A DNA stretch of 64,000 bases. It comes from Tenodera sinensis (Eukaryota > Arthropoda > Insecta > Mantodea > Mantidae). The position numbers were made by a program, and so were the translations under genes. Positions 11,131-22,500 of this stretch are shown piece after piece; the stretch's first letter is position 1, and every line of letters begins with the position of its first letter. The notes below the pieces were generated by a model, which did no database searches, had not been told where the DNA came from, and saw nothing but the letters and a program-made list of their open reading frames with translations. The stretch is taken from assembly GCA_030765045.1 (NCBI GenBank), contig CM060967.1, forward strand, positions 124,665,412-124,729,411, given 5' to 3'.

Positions 11131-12309
11131 TGTGTGGGAAGACTATTGTTACTCGCATTATGTCACTCATGAATATCCAGCAACCCAGATAGGAGTACAC
11201 TCACAACCACAACAGATTCTTCCTCTTCAAATGCCGGCCAAGAAACCATTGATAATGAAGACAATGGTTTTTAAAATACCTTTGGATAAAAAGTAACAAG
11301 TGAAACTGAACGTGTCTATAGGCCGACTCAAAATACCTCTACAAAAGATAGTATGAGTTGGAATTATTTCTTTCGATTATTTCAAGTTGCTTCCTGTTCA
11401 GTGTGTTCTTCAGGTTGGAATGTCAGGGATGTTTTAGAAAAGTTTGGGTTCAGGAGACCCCAAAACATGTATTTCTTGAGGATTCTCAATATCAAATTTT
11501 TTCGATAACCCACTAGAGGTGGGTGCTATAGAAAGTAATAATGATTTACAAGTACAGGGAAAATATAAATACCATCACCTTGAGAAAGACCACCACCATT
11601 TTTACCCTAAATTTCTAGAATGAAGCTGACCTTATTTCAAAATTTGAAGTTACACTTTGAATTGATATCAAATGAATACTTTCCTGCATTTGTGATTGTT
11701 TTTCCACAGAACAAAAAGTGAGGAAAAAAATTGAATGTGTTACATACACATGATTTAAATTGAAATTGCGATTAGAATCAGCACTGATCAATACCTTCCT
11801 GAAATTGTTTCTTTCACAGGTTAAGAAAAGGAACGAAAGGTAAAAACTGATGTGTTACATTCACATGACTCTTTCTAACCATTATCATTTGTTTTTCATG
11901 TGGTTTCCACCATTCCTGCAGAAAATTATATTCCATCTATATCACATTATTTGAGATACTTTGAGAAAGCATTTCATTGTAAGTACACAGGAGACAAGGG
12001 AATCAAATGTTTACAAATATACTATGATGCCGCCACAGTGGCAGCACACCCGAGAGAGCCAGGGTCAGGTTGCCTCACATTACTGCTTGTGAGTCCATGA
12101 CCAATAACAATGAGTGTGGCAGAACAAAGTATTTCCAGAAAGCTCACGAGAACGTCTCACTGGTGACTTGTTTGAGAGAGGTTTGAGAAAAGGTGAATTT
12201 TGAGCATTTCTCATCTATATAAGCAAGTGCGGCGGCGAGAGAAGCAAGCAGTTCTTTTTTCACTTTTAGCTGATGATATAATAGTATATGTAGCAGCTTA
12301 TATACAAAG
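11131..12309. other. Unassigned stretch with a Rep-A scrap
   Basis: About 11450-11515 (GGAGACCCCAAAACATGTATTTC...) is a diverged minus-strand Rep-A fragment. Further RT-like sequence of the Penelope element may continue to about 11330. The rest is not recognised. Confidence 0.35.
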
Positions 12310-12993
12310 TACAGTAGAGCAGCAGTTATCAGAGCCCCAACTAACCGAGTTCCGGGTTAACCAAGCTGCCCTTTTACAAAGTGTGTTGCACAAAGTATGT
12401 ATTGTACAAATAGAAATGGTGCTGCTAGCTCAAAGATCGGCAGATGAAAGAATCACTGAAAACGATGTAGCCGAATAGATCAACGCAGACAAACAATTGG
12501 AGGTGACTGGTGAGATGACAGTAGAGGCAGCCAATACAGAGGTTGGACAAAGTGAAAGTGAAAATACTGAAATGGAGAACAAGAAGATCAGCCACAGTGA
12601 AGGATGCAAAGCAAGAAAAGAGAGCAACAGTCAGAGACAACTTCAACAGACCTACTGCAATGACGATTGCGTAAAATGGCAGCAAAGAAATGAGTGAGTT
12701 CCGTTAACCAGAAAACACTACAGACTTCTTGAAGAAATAACTTTTTTAACTGAATCATGTACACATGCTGTATGTATGTACTGTAGTGTTTTTATTTCGT
12801 ATTTTTATTTGATTTGTATGTTTTTTTTTTTTTTCACTTAATATAGTAGATGGCTTTTTTTTCACATCTTTGACCAAATTTTCATTCATTTCAGCAGTTT
12901 ACCACACATTTCCCTTATGATTTTTGACAAGAGTCCATGTTATCCAAGGTACTGCTGGTTCCCGTTACTGTGGATAATTGAGGCTCTACTGTA
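12310..12993 (+). mobile_element. Tigger/pogo-like remnant with terminal inverted repeats
   Basis: The left end TACAGTAGAGCAGCAGTTAT and the reverse complement of the right end TACAGTAGAGCCTCAATTAT are imperfect inverted repeats, with TA at both edges as expected for TA-targeting Tc1/mariner-superfamily elements. Inside, ADERITENDVAE, then EMTVEAANTEVGQ and KISHSEGCKARKE, resemble the acidic C-terminal tail of Tigger transposases. The DDE core is missing, so it cannot encode its own transposase. Confidence 0.6.
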
Positions 12994-13283
12994 CTTAATT
13001 TGATATTAAAAAATGAGTAAAAGAATTTCAATTAAGATCTGTATGTATGCAGTAAAAAATAGGATTTGATGACACTATTAATACAGAAATACTGGTTATC
13101 TGGAGGAGGGGATGAAGTATGCAGTACAAAAGAAAAACATTTTTATGTACAACATTTTTATTTGCTTCAGAATGTACAAACATAATTGTATACTTTTGCT
13201 TACCCAACATAGCTTTGACTCAAACTCTGATCTTGCATCTCATATATTACATAATAAAATTAGAGAATAAAACTTGATTCAAA
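12994..13283. other. Spacer downstream of PSMD9
   Basis: AT-rich and short, with no feature recognised; any longer PSMD9 3' UTR would fall here. Confidence 0.4.
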
Positions 13284-13289
13284 TTTATT
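13284..13289 (-). promoter_or_regulatory. Polyadenylation signal of PSMD9 (AATAAA)
   Basis: The plus strand reads TTTATT here, i.e. AATAAA on the gene strand, 41 bases after the PSMD9 stop. This gives a very short 3' UTR if used. Longer 3' ends are possible. Confidence 0.5.
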
Positions 13290-13329
13290 GATTTTCCTCT
13301 ACAAATCCTAAGTGTTTGCAACATGTTCA

Positions 13330-13557
13330 TTATCTTTCTATATGTTCCACAGGAACAATATTACAGCCCAAGAGGCCACGTCCACCCCACTGCCGAGGTG
13401 TGAGACTCAGTTTCATGATAATTCCATCTCGTTTCACACGCACAACAACTGGCCTTCCTTGAGAGTGCTGAACCACTGTACCAATGTCTTGAAGGGACTT
13501 GAAGTTGGTTGCATTTACTGAACCAAATTCCACAATCAAGTCTTCCATACAAATACC
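13330..13557 (-). CDS. PSMD9: PSMD9 exon 4 and stop
   Basis: Acceptor TGCATTTTCAG precedes 13557. The exon runs 75 codons plus stop and holds most of the PDZ domain (GICMEDLIVEFGSVN, DIGTVVQHSQGRPVVVRVKR) and the C-terminal signature GLLGCNIVPVEHIER. An AATAAA lies about 40 bases after the stop. Confidence 0.94.
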   Translation of the reverse strand, partial: GICMEDLIVEFGSVNATNFKSLQDIGTVVQHSQGRPVVVRVKRDGIIMKLSLTPRQWGGRGLLGCNIVPVEHIER

Positions 13558-16500
13558 CTGAAAATGCAATGTTTTTACAATTATTTAGTAGATATTCCAG
13601 ACACCTAAGAGTGCAAGTTATTGTCAAGCATTATTGCCATTAATGACAAAATTAGTTGACATTAAGGTCCATGTTTGAAGCTATTAACAAGCTGTACAAA
13701 TTTGCTACCTACACTCACTCAACTTGGCTGTTTTGCTTTTCTATAATACAAAATTATTTATATTAGTTTCAAAATTACTGCAGTATTTGACTCTATGTGG
13801 AGATCTGCTTTTGAAATTCTGTTGTACTGTAAACTCCCCCCCCCCCCACCATCCTAAGGTTACAGGATCTCCTTACATGGAAGTATATAATCTTGGTGAG
13901 AGGCACTGATCTGCATTATAGCACATTTTTATAACCAGAACTTGCTGTATGTAACTCATGAATGGCCTGGTATCCACTGAAGAACTGCTTGACAGAATAT
14001 ATTTTAATATCAGTACAACTAATTTTAGAAACCATCAGCTGTTTCAATTTAGGACTCCAAAAACGTTATCCCATAAAAATTCTCCTGTTCTGAGGTTATG
14101 TGCGAAATACAAGAAACTTTCAACTAAAGTTTGAGAGGTAGAACTGAAACTTAAAAATTCAATGCCACAGCTGGGATTTGAATTTTTAAGTTTCAGTTCT
14201 AACTCTCAAACATCGCCCACACACGGCTTGTGTGTTTAAAAACACGAACATTAAGTTTGTTGGCACAAATAAATAATAATTTCAACTAAAGTGCTTATTG
14301 TTACCAGTAGAATCAGTATAACTTGCAATTCTAGTCTTAAACAATTGTTTAATAGATGTTTTTAGTCTTAGTTTCTTGATATTTTATTGTACTCTTTTTC
14401 TATTATATTCAAATTTGTTTAATTATTGTTTGCTCAGCTGTATCACTTATTCGCTTGATAAGTATACAGTTTGCAATGTCTTGTCTTCAATAATAGCTTA
14501 ATAGATAGTTTATTTTTGGTTTCTTTGTAGTCCTTGTATTCTTGTTTTGTATTTAGCCAAACTTGGGTAAATAAATTACACATAGCTACTGTAATTGGAG
14601 CTTTACTCGTAGCACAAATGAATAAATAAATAAAATTAAAAAATATTTGAAATATACTATTCTACCAAACTTAAACTTGAGGTAAGGCAAAAATATCAGA
14701 CATAAATTATATGAAAACAAAATGTTTCACAAAATGAAAGGAAACAGACACAGTAGGTATGAAGTAATAGTGAAAATGTGCAATGCACATACAGTTTAAA
14801 ATAAGTCTGCAAACTGAGAAGCCCTAGAGCCCATTCCAAAAAATAGAAAAGCAGAAGTACATGTTGCATTCATGCTTTGGGCAAGACTTCAGGGATACAT
14901 AGCCATTCCTCAAGGAGAGTGTTCCTCAGGCCCATGTCAAATCATGTTACAGAATTCTTCTTGTACACAATCAAATTTTTGTCAAATTCAATGCTTCACA
15001 AGACTTTCCAAGAGTTATCACAACTTGATAACTTTTCTGGTCAAACTGCTTTCAATCCAGTAGAGCCATCATAACTCCACATTCCATAAAACTCGATGAC
15101 ATTTTAATTTTAATATTTTAACTTTTTATCCTTAAACTTGACTATAATAATTTCTATAATTCACTATGAGGTATAAACAGTACAGGTAAATTTTAATTAG
15201 TGTACGTATACAAACTACTGCAATCTACCTCACAGTAACAAAAGGACTGACAACATATTGACCTTCAATATCTCATCAGAACATAAGCAGCTGGCAGAAC
15301 ATTGTCACAAAATCAAAAGCCTGCTGCTAATAATGTGGATACATATCACAAACACTTGTTTGGAAGGTTTGAAGGTATATTGCTTTACCTGCCATGTATA
15401 TGATAAGCTAAACCTTCAGTTACATATTTCTGGTTACAGTGCCATTTCTCATATTTCAGGCTTATTGTTAGTGTTGCATTGAACTGTGCTTGTGCAGTGA
15501 AAATGTCGAGTGAGAAGAAAAGACAAGTTAACGTGACAATGGAAGTTAAATTGAATGTGTTAAAGACACCAGACAAACAGGAACATATTAATACGTAATA
15601 AATTTTAGGACATGTCAGTATTTTACGTTTTCTATTATGTGTATTTATGTAATTTACAGTATTATCTTATGGATTGTGGATAACAGACTGAAACTAGACA
15701 TTTCGGTAATTTGACATATTCTCAGTTTTAAATTCTACTGTAATTTGAAAGTCTTAAAAGCAAATAAAGACATGCTCTAAATAGTGAAAGATTTGAGAAG
15801 ATCTGATGTCTTCAGCTAGGGAAATGTGATTATTTGCAGAGTACCATGAAATCTACAAGATGGCTGAAAGCTAAAAGTAAACAAAAATGGCCATGTAGGC
15901 AAGGGATGTATGCAAGCTGATTAAGTTATATGAAAATGTACCATGCCTGCACATTGTGTGTTCTGTGAACTACAAGATGGGAGCTCACAAAGAAATTGCC
16001 AGCAGATTTCTAAAGTATATATACAATGTTATATAGTACAGTTAATCTACAAATTTGTATTATTTCCACAGTATTCCTTAATTGCAATCTGATCATGATA
16101 TAGTCCCAGACACTATGCCCCACATGTAGCTAAAAACGGCTATTACTAATGGTACTGTGTGTTCTTCGACCCATTGGACCACCCAATTAAAAAGATATTT
16201 AGGTGGTGCCATGGCCGAGCAGTTAGAGTGCTTACCTAACACCTAGGCAGCCCGGGTTCAATCCCAGGGACCCACATGTGGTATTCATGATGGACAAAGC
16301 AGCATCAGGGCAGGTTTTCTCGGTGTTCCCTGACTTCCCCCGCCACTCATTCCACCAGTTGCTCCATTATCATCTTTTTAATCATAGATTTTGCCCGCAT
16401 TTCATATCATCCTCTTCCTCACTATCATATCTGGTGCTTGACTGACCACCACTTCAAGGTCTTCACACAGTCCGGTACTTTGCATTCCCTATATTAACTA

Positions 16501-19500
16501 CTATTCTTTTTTTGGCAACTTTCTGTAAATTTGTTGTTGAATTAGATGTTTTCTTGACTGACACTGTGTGGAGATAAAGGCTTAAATTTTTGCCTCCAAT
16601 AAAGAAAATAATTGAGTGTCATATTCTATTGAAGTTACTTTTGACCAAGATTAAATACTTTTGCAGCCCCTGGAAGCAACTATATTTGTATACAAAATAT
16701 GGACTTATCTAAGAGGTAGAACTGGAACTTAAAAATTCAATGCCACAACTGGGATTTGAACCACAGACCTTCCACTTGCCGGGCGGACGCTCTAACCACT
16801 GAGCTATTGTGACAAACTGCCAGAATGGCATTAAATTCTCAAGCCAGTTCGTATTTCTCCTGGTAAACCACAAAGGCAGTCTCACATCAGAGACAATTAC
16901 CCCAATGGTGACTTACTATTGCAAGTACTTTATATCCCAGGATTAAATAACCTTCACATGGTAATTATTATTTATTATCTAGTTCATGTGAAGATTGTTT
17001 CCTAGAGCATTTCTGGTTAATGTAATGTTTGAAACTGAGACTTTCTGCTGTTTACGTGTGCTAGACTTCACCCTTTCGTCACTGATACACCTGTCTTTTT
17101 GTTGTTCACTTTGGCCCATTTGCTCTCTGGATTTGGGTGCTGGAGCAAAGGTATGGTTTTGATACCAATAGTTTAGAACAAAATGTAAAAATAAAAATAT
17201 GTGTTACACTCACATGGCTTGCTGTACTCTTGTACTAACCATTCTTATGAACTCTTACTCCTATATCGTGTTAGTTGAGATAAACATTTGCAGAAATTAC
17301 CTTATTGCTTATTTCCTTGTATGTCCAAGGACAATATGGGAATATAGTTTTTCATTGCTATTATTTTTACATTTTCTTCAAAACTAGTGGCATCAAAACC
17401 ATACCTTTGCTCCAGCACCCAAATTCGGAGAGCAAATGGACCAAAGTGAACAACAAAAAGAGAGGTGTATCAGTAATGAAAGGGTGAAGTCTAGCACACG
17501 TAAACAGCAGAAAGTCTTGGTTTCAAACAGTACATTACATTAACCAGAAATGCTCTGGGAAATGATCTCTACATGAACTAAAGAAGTCTATATTTTGTAT
17601 ACAAATATAATTGCTTCCAGGGGCTGCAAAAAGTGTTTAAGCTTGGTCAAAAGTAACTTCAATAAAATATCACACTCAATTATTTTCTTTATTGGGAGCA
17701 AAAATGTAAGCCATTATCTCCACACAAAAGTGTCAGTCAAGAAAACATCTAATTCAACAACAAATTTACAGAAAGATGCCAAAGAAAGAATAGTAGGTTA
17801 ATATAGGGAATGCAAAGTATAAGATAACTTGGTTTAAAGCTTTTGCTATAGATTTGCCAACATTTTTCGAAAGTATCTCTTTCTTCTTCTTTTTTCTTTC
17901 TTTACCTGATTAACCTCCCCTTATGTAGGTCTTACAAGTCAGTGCCTAGGGTCAGACACCTGTCAGGGAGCACAGGAACCCATGGACCGGACAGAGTGAA
18001 GACCTGGAAGTGGGTGGTCAGCCAAGCACCAGGTATGAGAGTGAGGAAGAGGATGATATGAAATGCAGGCAAAATTGGTGATTAGAAAGATGATAAAGGT
18101 GCAATTGGTGGAATGAGCGACGGGGGAAACCGGAGAAAACCCGCCCTGATGCCGCTTTGTCCAGCATAAATACCACATGCAAGTCCCTGGGATCAAGCCT
18201 GGGCTGCATAAGTGGTAGGTGAATGCTCTAACCACTTGGCCATGGTGCCACCTAAGTATCTTTTTAATTGGCTGAATATTAATTATAACTACAAATGTTG
18301 AATATTTCAGTTTTCAAAGATAAAACAACTTACAGCATCTTCTGCAGGAGAATGTGTTGCAACAAAGTTTACTTTTGCTATTGGTTCAGTATGAGGCACT
18401 GGAACAATAGTATCACACTCCATTACACTGATGCCATCCCTATGCTGCAAGTGAAGCAGGTTAAGATCTTCCTCTATTCTCTTCATCATGGCTTTGTGAT
18501 CATTCATCAGACCTATTAGAATAGGAAAACCAACAGTTATTTGTATACCTGCAAACAATGTCCTGATGCTCCTTAATAAAACTGTAGATTATGAAGACAA
18601 CCTCGAACCCTCAAGCAGCTGCACTGTTGCAAATTTTCTACCAAAAAATTTATTATCTTAATTATTGTCACAACAATAACCATACCACTTTGTCACCTGT
18701 ATATGCCATGTTATGTACAAGAACTGTTGTACACGGTAGTTTCTCCGTAAGCTCATCAAGAAATAAATTTCCCCATACCAAACACGGTATGTACAGATGC
18801 CTCAAACTAGGAAGTTGCTGCGAGAGGGGAATAGTGCAGCCTTGGAAGGACCCACCCTACTATGCTCGACTATGCATATAGTCACATCAACTTAATGTTT
18901 GTCCAGATTCTTAACATCGCTTCCCAATCCCACGGTCTTCGACACTTCATTAATGAGGGTAGCAATACACAATTGATGTACAACCAGGGCTTTAGTTGAG
19001 CTGGTACTCATCGGCAGTGAGTACCGGTAGTTACAGAACTGCCCAAATATAGTACCGGAAATTTTAAAACCAGCAAGTCTGTGGCAATAACAACTGGCTC
19101 TTAAAATGCCAGTCATATAGATGTTTAAAAATTTTATAAATTTACTGAATCCATCATGTAAATGACTGAACATAATCTCGTATGATATTCCTAATAATGG
19201 GAGCCGATAATGTCGCAGAAAGATATTTCTTTTTGTCACACATTACAGCAGACAATAAAGAAAAATATGCTTCAACAATAAGTTTGTCTGATGTAACGAT
19301 TGTCGTTCCCTTGCACCAACCAGTTTCAGTATTGTTGAATGACATTTTTCCATTACGCAGAAACTGTTTATCACCCTCCTTATTACCGCTTTATAAAAAT
19401 CCTTGAGACCCATTTTTGTTTGTTCCTTTTTCTTATTTTATTGGGAGTTTCAAACAATGGTTCACCAACACCTTTTTTCTCTCTTCGCCTCACGATGTAT

Positions 19501-22500
19501 CCACGTTAATGTCATTTTAGAAACTCCTACTGCCACAGAAACTTGTTCCCTTACTATTTTAATATCTATAATAAATGTCCCACCTTCAATTTCCTTTTCC
19601 ATAAATTTCATCACATTATTTATAACCTCACGAGTTTGGCTGTGCAGAACTTTGCCCAATAATTTACTCATCTTAACACAAACACAAGTAGCCACATAGT
19701 AAAATTGCACTGGCAGCACTACATGACCTAATGCACCAACTATTTTTGGAACGGATGTATACCTTTTGGTCACGTAGCGGTGGGCAGGGACCTGCACAAA
19801 TAAGACAACTTCCTAGCTAGAGCCATCTGTAAGTGCCTTGCCACTCTGGAAATAGCTGGGAACATTTTCTGTCATGCTCATGATTTTGGACATAAGTTGT
19901 AGCACTTTGCCACACAAGCTAAGGCACTGACCAGGGACTAACTGCCCATGGGGAGATGAACTTCCACGTCTTTGACCTTTCACTCGCCCCCCCCCCCCCC
20001 CCCCTTCTATACCTCCTCTTGAGATGGAGTAATTGCCTGCTGGACAAGGATCACCTCACTCATTTCACCTGTCCTGAGTCCCTAGGCCTTTATTACTGCT
20101 GGGGTGTAGCTCTTGCAATATTCAACTGAACTGCTTTTGCCCAGCCGCTTACTACACTGTCATTTGCTCTATACAAAATATACTGTGTTCTGCATATAAG
20201 TATAATATAAGAAACATTTATAATTTAAGAACTATGCATACAAATGGATTAAGACTGTTACCATTTGAAAGAGGAAGTTGGGAAGTTTTAATCCATTGGT
20301 GTTGTTAAGTTTAAAACACTCATGCACTGTGCAAGCATTTGCATATCATTGCATATGTCATTCATTGGTCAGCATGTGAATAATTTTCCAGCAAGACAGG
20401 ACACCACCACACTTTGCCAATGTAGCACAAACATTCTTGGACAGATAGTTCCCTGGAAGACGGATCAGAAGACGATTTTTCTAAATCACATTGGCCTGCC
20501 AATTCACCAGACCTAAACACTACCTGAGTGTTCCCTGTGGTGATTTGTTAAGAATCAGGTCTACAGGACATCCATATGTGATTTTGCAAACTTACAACAA
20601 ATAATTTATGCTACTACCGACAATGTTACATCACAAATGCTTCATTTCCCATGCGTCCAGGTTGAATACTAGCTATACATTTCCCATGCCACTATTGGAA
20701 ACCATATTGAGGTTTATGAACCATAAGGTAAAAAGAATTCCCAATTTTCACTAATGTAGCAAGTGGTTTCATCTCTAGATTCATATAGTTCAGAAGTTAT
20801 AGCTATTTCTTTTATTATACCTATAAGCGTAACATCCTGTAAATAGTAACACATATATAATACAAATATATACAAAATATAATACAATATTAGATTAATT
20901 CCCCTTTCCCAAGTAATAGTTAACATACATACACATATACTTATTCATGCTTGACCATACCCAGATTTAAGATCAGCGATCTTAATGGACCTCCTTAAGT
21001 TCAAACTTTCATTAAAGAGCTGGTCTTCATCCAGTCGGACATTCAATTTTCATTAAAGGACAGGTGTTCCACCAATCAGAAAATTCCCATGCAGCAATGG
21101 CAAAGCGCAATATCGATTAACTCTCAAAACGCAACTAGCACGAATTCAGAAAACACTAAAATGTCGGACAAAGCCAAAACACACAAATTAACCAATACAA
21201 CATCAACTTCCAAGAATATTGCACTAAGCAAGTCCCACAAATTAACTTCACTAAATAACTACACAAGAAATTAAGTTTTCTCTGAAAACCATTATACTCA
21301 ATTTGCCTTATATTTTTCAATGTTACATAGCATTCCAAGGTTATAATTTTCATCATGCAGCTGTGACATGCTGGAAAGGAGTCGATCGTTTAGCACCTGC
21401 TCAGAACTCTAAATATCAGCTGATGCAATATGTAGGTCATTGTCCCTGGCGAGTATACATTTTACAATATTTCAAATATAAAATTAGGTACATGGTCAAG
21501 CTTAAATTTTCGTATGAAACTTAACTATAATGGTACTTAAGACGCTTGTATGAAAATTAGGAAACTCGCATCTTAATTACTACCATTATAGTTTCGTTGC
21601 ATAATATACTATTATTTTTTTATTCCCTCACCTAACTAGCTACTAAGTAAAATATACATGAAACATATAAAAAGAAAACATTTACATCTGAAACTAACAC
21701 CCTACTTAGAAATAGCAAAATGACAGTATCTGAAGGCATAACCTTTACTCACATAATTGGGCAAGGAAAATGGTGTATACTCAAATGTCCATGGTAGAGT
21801 TGTATCTACATTAAGGACCCAAGTGGACATAGGCTGTTTCTGCGCAGTCTCATATGGTCCCTTCTTGATGCTTTGCCTCTTGTGATCACACAGCCTGCGG
21901 TAAGAGCATCATGTGTCTGGTTGGCCTTTGCCAGCAGCTTTCCCAACTGACAGTTATAATGAAGATACACAAGGCATAACTTTATTTATCATGGTGTTAA
22001 CCCCTAAATTTGGGCAAGACTCAATTTAGCCAGACCTTGAATAGGTTACACCAGACTGGTCCCACATCTTTCCCACTTCGGAGGAAAAAACTTAAACAAG
22101 ACTCAGTTCAAGACCCTACTTAGCAGAAGCAGCATTAGCCAATAGTCACCAACATTGCAAGTGAAGTACTTGCATAGATTAATCCTGCCTAAGTCTGAGT
22201 ATTAGCACCATTTATGTGCCCATGCTGTTGACATTTTCTGTTAATTGCAAGATGACACTTACAAATGATACGATGCCTTGCATGACGAACTTGATAGACA
22301 TCCACGTCTTGTCTTGGAAACCCATCAGCATCTACCAGAGACTCTGTCATTCCAACATGGTGGTTCTATAAAAAAACACAAAAAGGTTTGCAACTGTTGA
22401 TCATTGCACACATGCACCATTAAAATCCTACCAAGTTTTCGCAGTTCATTTCTTGTCATTAGTTATTCAACTATGTCATGGCTTAAATTCTCTGATTGGA

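Larger units (their letters stand above)
16183..18255. repeat. 2.1-kb imperfect inverted repeat inside PSMD9 intron 3
   Basis: Left arm 16183-17195 and right arm 17347-18255 are reverse complements over most of their length. For example, CAATTAAAAAGATATTTAGG pairs with CCTAAGTATCTTTTTAATTG. TGCAGCCCCTGGAAGCAACT has its complement at ~17610-17630, and GGTGCTGGAGCAAAGGTATG its complement at ~17400-17420. The arms differ by indels: SINE C at 16712-16974 only on the left, and ~130 bp extra on the right at ~17822-17958. The loop (17196-17346) is a minus-strand Rep-A fragment. Each arm carries a family B SINE near its outer end. Confidence 0.85.

Noticed and set aside
13330..13557. PDZ exon as an HtrA-type serine protease
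   Set aside because: The GLLGCNIVP C-terminus and the upstream NDHKAMMKRIEE and ESLVDADGFPRQDVD exons identify PSMD9; no protease domain is present.
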